Part shown: piece after piece, positions 48,901-59,559 of the stretch
Layout: each line of letters starts with the position of its first letter
How positions within the stretch are numbered: the stretch's first letter is position 1
Assembly: GCA_005408345.1 (NCBI GenBank)
Contig: SEMN01000275.1
Coordinates: 310,001-374,000 of the forward strand
Direction: 5' to 3'
From: Macquaria australasica
Taxonomy: Eukaryota; Chordata; Actinopteri; Centrarchiformes; Percichthyidae
DNA: 64,000 nt
The notes under the pieces: generated by a model
What the model was told of the DNA's origin: nothing
Database searches by the model: none
The model's input: only the letters and a program-made list of their open reading frames with translations
Translations under genes and position numbers: made by a program

Positions 48901-51900
48901 TGAATGTCCTCCTTGATCTCTCTCCGGCTGTCCACCAACTCCTGGTCCATGACCTTTGACCTCTTCATAGTGGATGCTGTTAGTGGTTTTGGTCTGGTGT
49001 TCACTGACAGCTGATGTGGTCTGTTTCTGGTGTCCATTCAGTCTCTTGTCCAGGGTCCTTGCTGTTTCACTGATGGAGTGTTCCCCACAGCTGTCACAGG
49101 TGATGTAATAATCATGTCATACATCACTCCAGTCTTCCTCTCAGTTTGTGTTCAGATTAAAACAACAAGATACTACATGTTAATCAGTGAGTTTTAGAGG
49201 TGTTGGTAGGTGTCCACTAACTCCTTCACTAGCTCCTCATGTTTCCAAGTGTCCGTGAGCAAGGCACAGAGCCCTATTTCTTCCAGACCAACACCTTGCA
49301 TGGTAGCTCACTGCCATAGGTATGCGAGTGTGTATGTATAAATCAGAGGCAAACTGTAAAATGCGATTGGTGTCTGTGTGAATCAGCATGACACGCTTCC
49401 TTCAAGTGTGACAGGAACCTTTCAGTATTTCACCACCTGTCTTTGTGATCATCCTGCATCACTGTCTGTGCTTCAGAGACACATTTAGTCGTTGACAGCA
49501 GCAGAAGAGGGAGTCAGGGGAAGATAAAGGATGAGACATTTGTCTGCTCTGCTCTTCATCATGTTCTGTTTTAATGCTTGTTGTTGTTGTTAAATGGTAT
49601 GAGTTTCAAATGAAAGATCTGAGTCTGCATGACATTACCAGTGTTCATGTTGTTCTGTCTGCTGCACAGATACAGCCAGCTGAGCATCATCAGTTTGTCC
49701 TTCATCTCTGTCTGTTTCCCTCACAAATCACCCATCTCTCACCTTCTTCCTGCAGTCACACGTTCCTCACATCCCTCTGTTTCTGTGTCCGTCAGGGGAT
49801 AGATGAGGGTCCTGAGGGCCTGAAGCTCATCTCTGACATCATTCGAGAGAAGATGGGGATTGATGTCAGCGTGCTCATGGGAGCAAACATCGCGAACGAA
49901 GTGGCAGCTGAGAAGTTCTGTGAAACCACTATTGGTAAGAAGGATACATGTGGCTGTGCAGTTAATATGAAATTATAGAATATTATATTTATATAATAAA
50001 ATCGCCTATAATAAAAATTAGAGCCAGACCAGTTCTGGATTTTTGAGGCTGATAAATATTTGAGAGTTTCAAAAATCTGATAATGATAGTGTCCAATATA
50101 AATTTGTTTAACATAACGTACATCATACATACTCTCGGGTAGACAAACTTTGTTAATGACCTCCAACATACAGTATTCTTTGACATTTCTTGTCACTTAT
50201 CAGCTGATATCTGGGTTGATACTAGTATTCCTTCAATAAGATACAATCAGCTGATAATATCAACCATTGTGATGTATCAGTCTGGCTAAAGTACATAAAA
50301 TATCAAATATTAATATAACAGACTGTAGTAAGATACTTAAGAGTGCTTGTGCAGTTCTGGAAAAGTTTGGAACTCTGGATTAGTGATTTTCCAAACGTGT
50401 GAAAGTGAAACTGTGTAAAGATGGGGATTAAGTCTGGATATTTTGCTCTTATTGTGCGAATACATGCACATTTCACAGAGCACTAAAATATAAAAACTAA
50501 AGAAACACGTGTCATTAACAATGGTGGAAAGTAACATCAGATTTACTCCAGTACTGTACTTTGAGGCAATTGTACATGTACTCTTATACTTAGGCATTTC
50601 CAGTTAATGCCACTTTTTACTTTTCCTTCACTTCATTTCGGAGGAAGTATTGCACCTTTTACTCCACTGCATTAATTTGACAGCTGGTAGTTTCTTTGCA
50701 GATAAATATTTTACATAAGTAAAAACTCTGTCTACAGAAAGACAGGGGTGAAAAATACTGGATGAAATGGGATTGTTACTTACAGGAAATAGACACTGAT
50801 TAAGGTAGGTTTTTTCCCCTCCTTTTTTTGACCTTAATATTAGACAGTAATGCTCAAACCCCTGTGTGATGAACTGTACCTGCGTATCTGCCTCTGATTT
50901 TAGCTGACCTCAAGCCCCAATGTTTTTGTTCTACAAATTGAAAATACTATTTTTAAAAAAAAAGGGGGGGGGGGGCCTAAAAAGTGTCGACATGCTCTAA
51001 TAGTAGATGTGTTGGAGTTGACTGTGTCTGGATTTTAGTTTTCAACCTGGACTGCAAAAAGCTGAGTTTCTATTTCAGGAAGATGGATTAAAAATAAAAA
51101 GTAGGTTGTGTAATATTTTGTCATTGTTATCTATTTTGAAATAAGCACTCGTGTTTGAAGCAGAGTTCTGGACTGTTTCTTTGTTCGTCATTGTATCTGT
51201 TAAGATTTCAAAGCTCTGGACAAGAAGCTGACAATATGCACTACATGTTTAGTATAATCGGAATGATCTAATCAAAAGCACTTTGCACATAGAGGTCATG
51301 ATGGTCAGGTGCTTTAACTTATGTAGGTGAATTTGTCATCATGTACATGGCCAAATGAGGGGAACACAGTACCTGATGGCTGCAATCATCTTGAAAAACA
51401 ATAAAATAACAATTAAAAGGAAATATACTGTTATCTGTGTTCGTTCAGGCAGTAGGATTCTGGAGAACGGACTGCTTTTCAAAGAGCTGCTGCAGACTCC
51501 AAACTTTAGACTCACAGTGGTAGATGATGCTGATACAGTGGAGCTGTGTGGAGCTCTGAAGGTACACACACACACACACAGAGTAGATCTCCCATACCTA
51601 CTAGCAGGGTATATATGAGGTTATTGTTTATTGTCTATCAGGGTTTTTAGTGGTCCAAGCACCGGCAGTGTTGGAACCCTGCTGTAATTGCTCTGATTTG
51701 TTTTCTTTTCTACCAAATTTCAATACAAAGTGTTCTGCAGCTCAAATGTCAAGGCACCAAAGGTACAAATGTGAAATTTGCAAGGGAGGTACTTAAGGAA
51801 GAAAAACAGGAAGAAAAAAATCAACCCATGTTAAGCATAACGGGGCATTGTAATAAAGGCAAACACATTTTGGTTCATAACACCCTACTATAACTGTACA

Positions 51901-54677
51901 TTGCACAATCATGCTTTCCTTACATACAGCTGCATTTACTGATATAGGCCATGCCCATTCCATCTGTAAAACATTTCTCACCATTTTCTGAAATATGCAA
52001 ACTGGTCTCTGGTTCAGTTATAAAACATTCTTTGGGACTTGATGTCAATAGTCCATGACAGATTTTTAGTATTGTACTTTACAGAGTGTGCTATGACTGA
52101 TATTTTGTGTGATTTTTGGAGTCTCTCCGAATGACAGAAAATTTGGTACACCAACCCTTAATGTGCTCCAGATCTGCTTTAATACAACTTTCTCATCATC
52201 TCAGGATTACATTGTTTAAATGTCCAGTATTTTCAGTGATGCAAATCTGACAATAGGTGGTGCCATCACATTTTTTAATATTTAATGATTGACATTTAGC
52301 TCCAGGTCATCAATGCATTCTCCAAATGACACAAACTTTGGTATGAACATCCAGTATGTGCCCCAGATTTGGTGCAAATTGGTCATAAGGGCTACTGGAA
52401 AATGCCGCTGGGATGCAGGCGCATATGGATTGAGCTCACACCGTTCTCACTTAATGTCACTGCAATAAGCAGTAAACGTCAACTGATGGCAGAGGATAAA
52501 AGTGCAAATAGAGGGGGACTCGCTTAAAATCTGCTTCCTCTCTGGTACAGGAGAAAAGTAACTGGAGAGTGACGCCACACTAAGTTGATGAAACCTTCCG
52601 TGACCGTGGACTGAGGCAGAATCATCACCATCATCAGTGTGAGAGCCCGATTGTGCGCTTCTGTGCGCCTGGCACAGTTAGGGCACAAATGAAAGTGAGG
52701 AAAATAATGGAAAATTCAGTCCAGTCCAAGTAAATTGCAGAATATGATAATGATGAACTAATGTTCTAATCACATTAAACCAGAACATCAGTGTGATGAC
52801 ACCACCACCACTGTCCTATTGTTAAGTTACTGATGCATTCAGGTGAGTGTAGTGTACTGTATGTGAACGTATCTGCTCTTTGTCTTTATGTTCGGAGCAG
52901 AACATTGTCGCAGTGGGTGCAGGCTTTTGCGATGGGTTGCAGTGCGGTGACAACACCAAGGCGGCTGTGATTCGTCTGGGGCTGATGGAGATGATAGCCT
53001 TCACTAAACTCTTCTCTAAGAACGGCTCTGTTTCCACGGCAACCTTTTTAGAGAGCTGTGGTGTGGCCGACCTCATCACCACGTGCTATGGTGGCCGCAA
53101 CCGACAAGTGGCAGAGGCCTTCTCTAAAACGGGGAAGGTAGGTGCACCGTCACCAGTGATTGGACACCATAGGACATATTGATGGATCTAATGGACCTCC
53201 ACTCCCTCTGTCTTTGCCGTTTCTCCACCGTTACTGTTAAATAACATCCACAGTGACACTTGACATTTATTAAAAGCTTTACAGGCGTAAGTTTTAAACA
53301 GACTCTTACAAATACCATGACTTTCTATTTCCATGAATTTGTATTATCTGCTTGTCCCACCCACCTTCAGAGCATTGAGGAGCTGGAGAAGGAGATGTTG
53401 AATGGTCAGAAGCTCCAGGGTCCTGCAACCTCAGCTGAAGTTTACCACATCCTCAAACAGAAGGCCCTGGTGCACAAGTCCGTATACAACAGTCTCTTTC
53501 TATATCTACCTGTCTGTCTAGCTATATGTAGGCCTCTGTCTTACTTTTGTTTTTTGGTATTTAAGGGTTCTGTGTGTAACATTTTAGACCATTATTGCAG
53601 TAATATTTAGACTTAAACTGCTAGCCTGTCTCTGTCCAAAGTTCAAAAATACACCTGCAAACACAGCTAAAGCTCACTGATTAACATGTTTTATCTTGTT
53701 TAATTTGCACACAAACAAAACTGTAAAAAAAAAAAAAAACACAGGTTGTGGTTTAGGTTAGGGAGTTACGTGCTGGAACTATTTCTGAGTAAATAACAGT
53801 TAATCCGTCCGCTGTGCAGCTTCTCTACTACAGTTGTCGTCTACATCAGAGACGACAACTCTCTGGGAAGTTACTTCGCCAAGAAGTCCCAGCACGTAAC
53901 TCCCCTAAAAGCTCATTACATTTTTGTTTGTGTACAGATTTAACAAACCAGATGCAGCATGTTGATTAGTGAGCTTTAGTCTCTATGCTAAGCTAATCAC
54001 CTCCTGGCTCGAGCTTCATATTTGCACAGAGACATTTTCATTGATAATCTTTTCATTTCACTCTTGGCGGAAAAGTGAATAAGCATATTTCCCAAAATGT
54101 CAAATTGTTTCTTTAAGAATAGTACTGTAAATATAGAAGACCATCACCAATAGGGCTGGGCAATAGAATCTAAAATCTAGATTAGAAAAATTGTTGCATT
54201 TACTTTGATTGTTTTACTTTGTTCATCGTGAGGATATTGTGCTTTTCTCTGTTTTACATCATTGTTAACTGGATATCAGTGGGTTTTGGACAGTTGGTCA
54301 GACAAAACAGACATTTGAAGACGTCACCTGAGAAAATGTTTGACATTTTATAGATTTATAGTTGCAGCTTTAGTGTGGATGAATTATAGTATGACCACCT
54401 ACGTATAACATTGATAATGATGTCTCGCCCACTTTAAGAGGCCCAATTTATATGCATCAAATTGAGCCTTTAAAGTGGGCGAGGCTTTGATCCATCAGTG
54501 CTCTGGCATGCTTCTAATGTCTGCTGCTCCCTCTCGTTCCCCTTCAGTGTCCTCTCTGACTCTATCCATCCTCTTTCCAGGTTCCCTCTGTTTACAGCAG
54601 TCTATCAGATTTGTTTTGAGGGGAAGCCGGTCCAAGAGATGATCTCCTGCATGCAGTGTCACCCAGAGCACATGTGA
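45919..54677 (+). CDS. gpd1l: Glycerol-3-phosphate dehydrogenase 1-like, 8 exons
   Basis: NAD-dependent glycerol-3-phosphate dehydrogenase of the cytosol and plasma-membrane side; it interconverts dihydroxyacetone phosphate and glycerol 3-phosphate. Exons: 45919-45962, 47278-47455, 47759-47899, 49796-49934, 51449-51561, 52901-53137, 53371-53477, 54581-54677; 351 codons plus TGA. The Rossmann loop GSGNWGSA (residues 11-18) spans intron 1. Catalytic and binding positions known for the GPD1 family are kept: Lys121 (ITLIK), Lys205-Asn206, Asp262 (GVADLITT) and Arg271-Asn272 (YGGRNR). Exon 4 (DEGPEGLKLISDIIREKMG), VVDDADTVELCGAL and IEELEKEMLNGQKLQGP match GPD1L better than GPD1. The length equals that of human GPD1L, with one residue fewer at the N-terminus and one more in exon 6. 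All introns are GT..AG and phases agree. The divergent neighbour osbpl10 supports orthology. Confidence 0.97.
45982..46008. repeat. (GAT)n microsatellite in gpd1l intron 1
   Basis: About eight GAT trinucleotides only 20-odd bases downstream of the exon 1 donor. Confidence 0.9.
46930..47100. repeat. Decayed dispersed repeat in gpd1l intron 1
   Basis: Landmarks gttacagggctaacacacaa, atattcacacttacaag, tgtctttggacatgggggg and cacgcagaaaggtcccatg are a weak copy of the repeat at 18.5-18.8 kb. Confidence 0.5.
47278..47455 (+). CDS. gpd1l: gpd1l exon 2
   Basis: Completes Trp15 and encodes GSAIARIIGNN through KLPENV (residues 16-74); acceptor TTGCAG, donor GTAAGA. Contains VKMWVFEE and HENVKYLPG, conserved in GPD1 and GPD1L. 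Confidence 0.97.
47759..47899 (+). CDS. gpd1l: gpd1l exon 3
   Basis: 47 codons (residues 75-121), VAVPKIRDAA through RGITLIK. It includes DLLVFVVPHQF (NAD-side strand) and the catalytic Lys121 as its last codon; acceptor CCACAG, donor GTAATA. Confidence 0.97.
48710..49150 (-). mobile_element. Penelope-like element remnant in gpd1l intron 3
   Basis: On the minus strand, from 49145 to 48830, it encodes the endonuclease end of a Penelope-like element: YITCDSCGEH (Zn-like Cys pair), SETARTLDKRLNGHQKQTTSA, SEHQTKTTNSIHYEE. The YIG tripeptide is replaced by SIS, so the nuclease motif is lost. It shares most of its length with the copy at 7660-7960. Toward its 3' side a hammerhead-like core follows (48719-48746). 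Confidence 0.75.
48719..48746 (-). ncRNA. Candidate hammerhead ribozyme core
   Basis: Minus strand reads CTGATGA (48746-48740), then a helix-II candidate GGCC-AGGATGT-GGCT, then GAAA (48723-48720). CUGAUGA...GAAA with a short stem between is the conserved hammerhead core, and Penelope-like elements are known to carry hammerhead motifs in their terminal repeats. GAAA is followed by G rather than the usual C, and I could not place a convincing helix III and cleavage triplet, so this copy may be decayed. Confidence 0.4.
49796..49934 (+). CDS. gpd1l: gpd1l exon 4
   Basis: Residues 122-167 plus one base of Gly168: GIDEGPEGLKLISD through EKFCETTI. Holds VLMGANIANEVA, a substrate-domain signature of the family; acceptor GTCAG, donor GTAAGA. 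Confidence 0.97.
51449..51561 (+). CDS. gpd1l: gpd1l exon 5
   Basis: Completes Gly168 and encodes SRILENGLLFKELL through CGALK (to residue 205, the catalytic Lys); acceptor GTTCAG, donor GTACAC, followed directly by a (CA)n run. Confidence 0.97.
52901..53137 (+). CDS. gpd1l: gpd1l exon 6
   Basis: 79 codons, residues 206-284: NIVAVGAGFCDGL through AFSKTGK. It carries GDNTKAAVIRLGLMEM, ESCGVADLITTCYGGRNR with Asp262 and Arg271. SKNGSVS has one residue more than the usual loop at this point. Confidence 0.97.
53371..53477 (+). CDS. gpd1l: gpd1l exon 7
   Basis: 35 codons plus 2 bases, SIEELEKEMLNGQ through KALVH and the first two bases of Lys320. The only donor that keeps the frame is AA|GTCCGT at 53478, weaker than the usual GTRAGT; the next GT (GTATAC at 53482) would break the frame into exon 8. 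Confidence 0.93.
53665..53995. repeat. Foldback MITE-like element in gpd1l intron 7
   Basis: Nested inverted repeats share one centre: gctcactgattaacatg/catgttgattagtgagc (outer), acacaaacaaaa/ttttgtttgtgt, GGGAGTTACGTGCTGG/CCAGCACGTAACTCCC (53761-53776 with 53889-53904), and AGTTGTCGTCT/AGACGACAACT at the middle (53832-53859). Part of a non-coding repeat common in fish. Confidence 0.75.
54424..54483. repeat. 60-bp inverted repeat in gpd1l intron 7
   Basis: CTCGCCCACTTTA-AGAGGCCCAATTT on the left arm and AAATTGAGCCTTTAAAGTGGGCGAG on the right arm surround a short ATATGCATC loop. The RNA would form a nearly perfect hairpin about 100 bases before exon 8. Confidence 0.85.
54581..54677 (+). CDS. 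gpd1l: gpd1l exon 8 (C-terminus)
   Basis: Completes Lys320 and encodes FPLFTAVYQICFEGKPV through CHPEHM, then TGA (54675-54677). The acceptor is CTCTTTCCAG. The PEHM ending is the family's usual C-terminus. Confidence 0.96.
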
Positions 54678-55530
54678 GCACATGTGATCACCCAGTAGGT
54701 CCCACAGGGGGCTGCTGAAGGGATTCTCTCAACATGCTCACGCCAAGATCAGTTTAGCATCAGTATTGCTTTAAAAAAAATAAAAAAATATAAACCCAAC
54801 AGCTTGATTTTTGGACCTCCTGTGATTGTGAAATTCTGCCGTGGGCACCGTACAAATATTGTGGGTTTTGGAATAGCAACCTTACGCCACATGTAGAAGA
54901 CATGTCCATTATCAATTCAAGTAAAACCAATATAGACAAAAAGAAAACAGGAGTTGCCAGATCTCCAACAGTGTTTTGTTTGCCTACAATAGAGGAAAAA
55001 TGATCTCTTAAAATAAAGGGAGAAGTCAACTGCTGTTTTGCTGGAGCTGACCCTCTCCTCAAGCTCAAATCCAAAGCATTGCAGACTGAGGTATAATGTA
55101 ACAAAGCAGATAGGACTTCTTATGCCACACAGCCAGTTTGAGATATTTGACAGTCCTGCTGCCCTGTGGCTACCACTTAATGTATCTGTCCATGCCAGTC
55201 TCTGGTTTGAAGCTATCACGCTAAACCTTCAAGCTCTATTTGTTATCATAACGAAGCACTCTCAACCTTCAAAAATTACAAGCAAACAATGATACCCTTT
55301 GCAGTATAAGTAGGCCGCAGTGTGCATACACCCAGTGATTTACAACTGATTCTCATCAAATACAAGGGACAGATAACATAATGCATCTATATAGTTTGAA
55401 TTTCAAAACTGTCTTGTCCATCAGTTTACTGACCCACTTCCTGCTTCAGCTGTAGTTGTGTGCAGTTTTCCTGTGCAGTGAGGGATTATTAGCAGCATTT
55501 CAGGTGCGCTCACTTTCAGCTTGACCTCCA

Positions 55531-55536
55531 AATAAA
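55531..55536 (+). terminator. gpd1l: Candidate gpd1l polyadenylation signal
   Basis: First clear AATAAA in the 3' region (context CTCCAAATAAAGAGG), 854 bases after the stop codon. Other AATAAA occurrences follow near 55733 and 55893, so the real site is uncertain. Confidence 0.4.
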
Positions 55537-55986
55537 GAGGTTTAGATCATCTGGATAAGTGTTGGTTTGTTTCCAGCTTGTCCGATTGTTTGATTGCTCG
55601 TGTTTCTTGATCCATCGGACCTCAGTGTAGTGAGGTCACCGTGTTCCCAGATCTCAGCTATAAATTTGAGTGCAGTGTTCATCATAACTGATTATATTAA
55701 TAAATTATAATTTACAAAATTTAGACCCATTCAATAAACCAGAATTATCCTTTAAAAAAGGTCACATGAAGTGGTCAATTTCTGATCCTATTTAAAAACA
55801 CATCCCTACTCTCCAATTGAATTCCATAGATAATGAATCGCTGATGTTTTAATTTATTTATATTTGTTTATTACTCACAAACCCTCTGTCTGCAATAAAA
55901 ACACTGTTGGAACAGACTGTTACCATACCATCTTAAGCATTATTTGGACAGTATTGTACTGCAGGAAGTAGTGTATTGCTATCATA

Positions 55987-57100
55987 ATAGCGAGAAAAAG
56001 GCAATTAACGAAGGAAGAGAGACAGACCATTATAACCCTTAAAAATGTAGGTCTTTCCTTTAGAGAAATTGCAAAGAAAGTCACGGTGTCAGTGAGTACA
56101 GTTTCCTACACCATCAAAAGGCAGTTGGAAACTGGAGGAAACTGACAAAGAGGCCTGGCAGACCCAAAGCCACTACAGAATTCAATTCAATTCAGTTTTA
56201 TTTATATAGCGCCATATCATAACAAAGTTATCTCAGGGCACTTGAGACATCAGAATCAGAAGACAAGTTTCTGAGAGTCAACAGCTTGCGTGATAGCCGG
56301 CTCACAGGACAACAGCTTCAAGCACAGCTTAACGCTGGTTCGAAGTGAGCAAGTCTCAGTTTCAACCGTGAAGAGGAGACTTCGAGCTGCAGGTTTGACT
56401 GGTCGAGTGGCAGTTAAAAACCCATTGCTAAGACGTCAAAATAAGACAAAGAGGCTTGCCTGGGCCACGAAGCACCGCCAGTGGACTACTGAAGAGTGGA
56501 AGAAGGTCTTATGGACTGATGAATCAAAATATGAAGTCTTCGGTTCATCACGCAGGAGTTTTGTACGCCATCGAGTAGGCGAAAGGATGGTTCCTCAGTG
56601 TGTGACACCAACTGTCAAAACATGGAAGAGGAAGTGTGATGGTCTGGGGCTGTTTTGCTGGATCCAGAGTCGGTGACTTGCACAGAGTGAGTGGAACCCT
56701 CAACAAAAACGGCTAACACAGCATTTTGCAGCACCATGCAATACCCTCTGGTATACGTCTAGTTGGTCAGGGGTTCATCCTACAGCAAGATAATGACCCA
56801 AAACATACCTCCAGGATATGTCAGAACTACCTTAGAAGAAAAGAACAAGACGGTAAGCTTCAAATCATGGAATAGCCAGCACAGTCTCCTGACTTAAACC
56901 CCATTGAGCTGGTTTGGGGTGAACTGGACAGAAGGGTGAAAGCAAAGCACCCTACAAGTGCAACACATTTGTGGGAACTTCTGCAACAGTGTTGGGAAGA
57001 ACTTTCCAAAGAATATTTGATTTCCATTGTAGAAAGAATGCCACGAGTGTGTTTGGCTGTTATATCTGCAAAAGGTGGCTACTTTGAGTCAAAAATTTAG
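55987..57100 (+). pseudogene. Tc1-like transposase pseudogene
   Basis: The start codon is changed to ATA (55987; ATAGCGAGAAAAAGGCAA). The N-terminal helix-turn-helix part is recognisable (LSFREIAKKVTVS, about 56040-56090). The middle runs SVSTVKRRLRAAGLTGRVAV (56358-56420), then WKKVLWTDESKYEVFGS (56500-56545) with the first catalytic Asp. Later pieces show QQDNDPKHTS-like and SPDLNPIELVW-like motifs (about 56790-56920), and the frame ends GYFESKI at 57100. A frameshift after about 56640, a stop near 56870 and the L2 insertion break it. Confidence 0.83.
56180..56242 (-). mobile_element. L2 LINE 3' tail inside the Tc1 copy
   Basis: Inverted terminal segment of L2 only (AATTCAATTCAATTCAGTTT through TTATCTCAGGGCAC), between codons for the KPKATT and FLRVNSL parts of the Tc1 transposase. 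Confidence 0.9.
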
Positions 57101-57948
57101 ATTGAATTTTGATGAGCAAAATGATTCCATGATTTATTTTGTCTTCAATTGTTTTTGTTCTGTGTTTAATTTCAGAGTACATCAAGACATTAAATTGTGT
57201 AAATTTCAATAAAAACTGGAAAAAAATGGTGTTCTAAAACTTTTGACCAGTAGTGTAACTTCACATGGTTTGTATTCATGTTTTCACTGCCACTCAGGTA
57301 AACATACAGTAGTGTTAAAATAATCAAAAGGAATTCTAATTGTAAAACCAATTTTTTTAAAAATTAAATTTTAAAAACATTCTATTGTACATAAAGAAAT
57401 ATCTTCACAATATCCTCCTTGACACATCTAGCACTAGAATATTGCCTTTAAATAGACATGACTTAAACCTACAGTATGTCAATAACGCCTTTGGGAAAAC
57501 CAGCATTAGCTCCATATTAAATACATCAGGTACATTTCTGTGATCTCTTTAAACTGCCAAACTGTTGCCAAGTAAAACTGTCTGATTCGGTCCTACATTG
57601 TTCATAAAGATCGTATAGAGCTCTTTTTTATGGAATTGAATTTTGTTTGTTTTTGTCTGGTTAAGTTTCCTCATAATCCCGTTTGGGATTGTCACAGGAT
57701 CCACTGTGTGGTAGACACTCCCAGATGCTTCCCATTGAAAACTAGAGATGCGGTTGTGCCCTGCTCAGACCTTTTTATTGAGGCTTTTTGTTTAACTAGA
57801 TACACAGTTGTCCTACTGCAACCTCTCACCACCTATCGCGAGATTTCATTTTAAGACTTCTCTTTAAGTGAGACTTCTGTTTCTGGTTAAACAAAAAGGA
57901 TTTTACTCTTTAACAATAAGGTCCGTCTCTGTATGGATCCTTTACATA

Positions 57949-59554
57949 CAGTGGGGCAAAAAAGTATTTAGTCAGCCACCAATTGTGCAAGTTCTCCCAC
58001 TTAAAAAGATGAGGTCTCCAATTTTCATCATAGGTACACTTCAACTATGAGAGACAGAATGAGAAAAAAAAAAAATCCAGAAAATCACTGTCTGATTTTT
58101 AAAGAATTTATTTGCAAATTATGGTGGAAAATAAGTATTTGGTCAATAACAAAACTTCATCTCAATACTTTGTTATATACCCTTTGTTGGCAATGACAGA
58201 GGTCAAACGTTTTCTGTAAGTCTTCACAAGGTTTTCACACACTGTTGCTGGTATTTTGGCCCATTCCTCCATGCAGATCTCCTCTAGAGCAGTGATGTTT
58301 TGGGGCTGTCGCTGGGCAACACGGACTTTCAACTCCCTCCAAAGATTTTCTATGGGGTTGAGATCTGGAGACTGGCTAGGCCACTCCAGGACCTTGAAAT
58401 GCTTCTTACGAAGCCACTCCTTCGTTGCCCGGGCGGTGTGTTTGGGATCATTGTCATGCTGAAAGACCCAGCCACGTTTCATCTTCAATGCCCTTGCTGA
58501 TGGAAGGAGGTTTTCACTCAAAATCTCACGATACATGGCCCATTCATTCTTTCCTTTACACGGATCAGTCGTCCTGGTCCCTTTGCAGAAAAACAGCCCC
58601 AAAGCATGATGTTTCCACCCCCATGCTTCACAGTAGGTATGGTGTTCTTTGGATGCAACTCAGCATTCTTTCTCCTCCAAACACGACAAGTTGAGTTTTT
58701 ACCAAAAAGTTCTATTTTGGTTTCATCTGACATTCTCCCAATCCTCTTCTGGATCATCCAAATGCTCTCTAGCAAACTTCAGACGGGCCTGGACATGTAC
58801 TGGCTTAAGCACTGGCTTAAGCAGGGGGACACGTCTGGCACTGCAGGATTTGAGTCCCTGGCGGCGTAGTGTGTTACTGATGGTAGCCTTTGTTACTTTG
58901 GTCCCAGCTCTCTGCAGGTCATTCACTAGGTCCCCCCGTGTGGTTCTGGGATTTTTGCTCACCGTTCTCGTGATCATTTTGACACCACGGGGTGAGATCT
59001 TGCGTGGAGCCCCAGATCGAGGGAGATTATCAGTGGTCTTGTATGTCTTCCATTTTCTAATAATTGCTCCCACAGTTGATTTCTTCACACCAAGTTGCTT
59101 ACCTATTGCAGATTCAGTCTTCCCAGCCTGGTGCAGGTCTACAATTTTGTTTCTGGTGTCCTTTGACAGCTCTTTGGTCTTGGCCATAGTGGAGTTTGGA
59201 GTCTGACTGTTTGAGGTTGTGGACAGGTGTCTTTTATACTGATAACGAGTTCAAACAAGTGCCATTAATACAGGTAACGAGTGGAGGACAGAGGAACCTC
59301 TTAAAGAAGAAGTTACAGGTCTGTGAGAGCCAGAAATCTTGCTTGTTTGTAGGTGACCAAATACTTATTTTACCGAGGAATTTACCAGTTAATTCATTAA
59401 ACATCCTACAATGTGATTTCCTGGATTCTTTCCCCCCCATTCTGTCTCTCATAGTTGAAGTGTACCTATGATGAAAATTACAGGCCTCTCTCATCTTTTT
59501 AAGTGGGAGAACTTGCACAATTGGTGGCTGACTAAATACTTTTTTGCCCCACTG
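57949..59554 (-). mobile_element. Tc1-like transposon, 1606 bp, both ends intact
   Basis: CAGTGGGGCAAAAAAGTATT starts at 57949 and its complement ends at 59554, each next to a TA target (57947-57948 and 59555-59556). The inverted repeats extend inward for about 200 bp with small differences. The transposase is on the minus strand. This is the least decayed transposon in the window. Confidence 0.95.
58162..59187 (-). pseudogene. Tc1-like transposase, near-intact but frameshifted
   Basis: It starts MAKTKELSKDTRNKIVDLHQ at 59187. Two helix-turn-helix segments (QLGVKKSTVGAIIRKW; VTKATISNTLRRQGL) follow, then the DDE domain: SDETKIELFG (first Asp, about 58725), WVFQHDNDPKHTA (second Asp, about 58460) and SPDLNPIENLWRELK (Glu, about 58350), a DD34E layout. 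It ends ANKGYITKY at 58162. There are two lesions. An 8-bp loss at about 58733 lies between agat repeats and removes the Trp before SDET. A one-base loss occurs at about 58525 in a G run. All other parts are uninterrupted, so decay is recent. Confidence 0.93.
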
Positions 59555-59559
59555 TAATG

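Larger units (their letters stand above)
55926..57257 (+). mobile_element. Tc1-like transposon, 5' end missing
   Basis: The right terminus is TGTTCTAAAACTTTTGACCAGTAGTGTA (57230-57257; an inverted-repeat end of a common fish Tc1 family). No matching left terminus is visible; similarity begins about 60 bases before the transposase start. A 63-bp inverted L2 tail interrupts it at 56180-56242. Confidence 0.82.
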
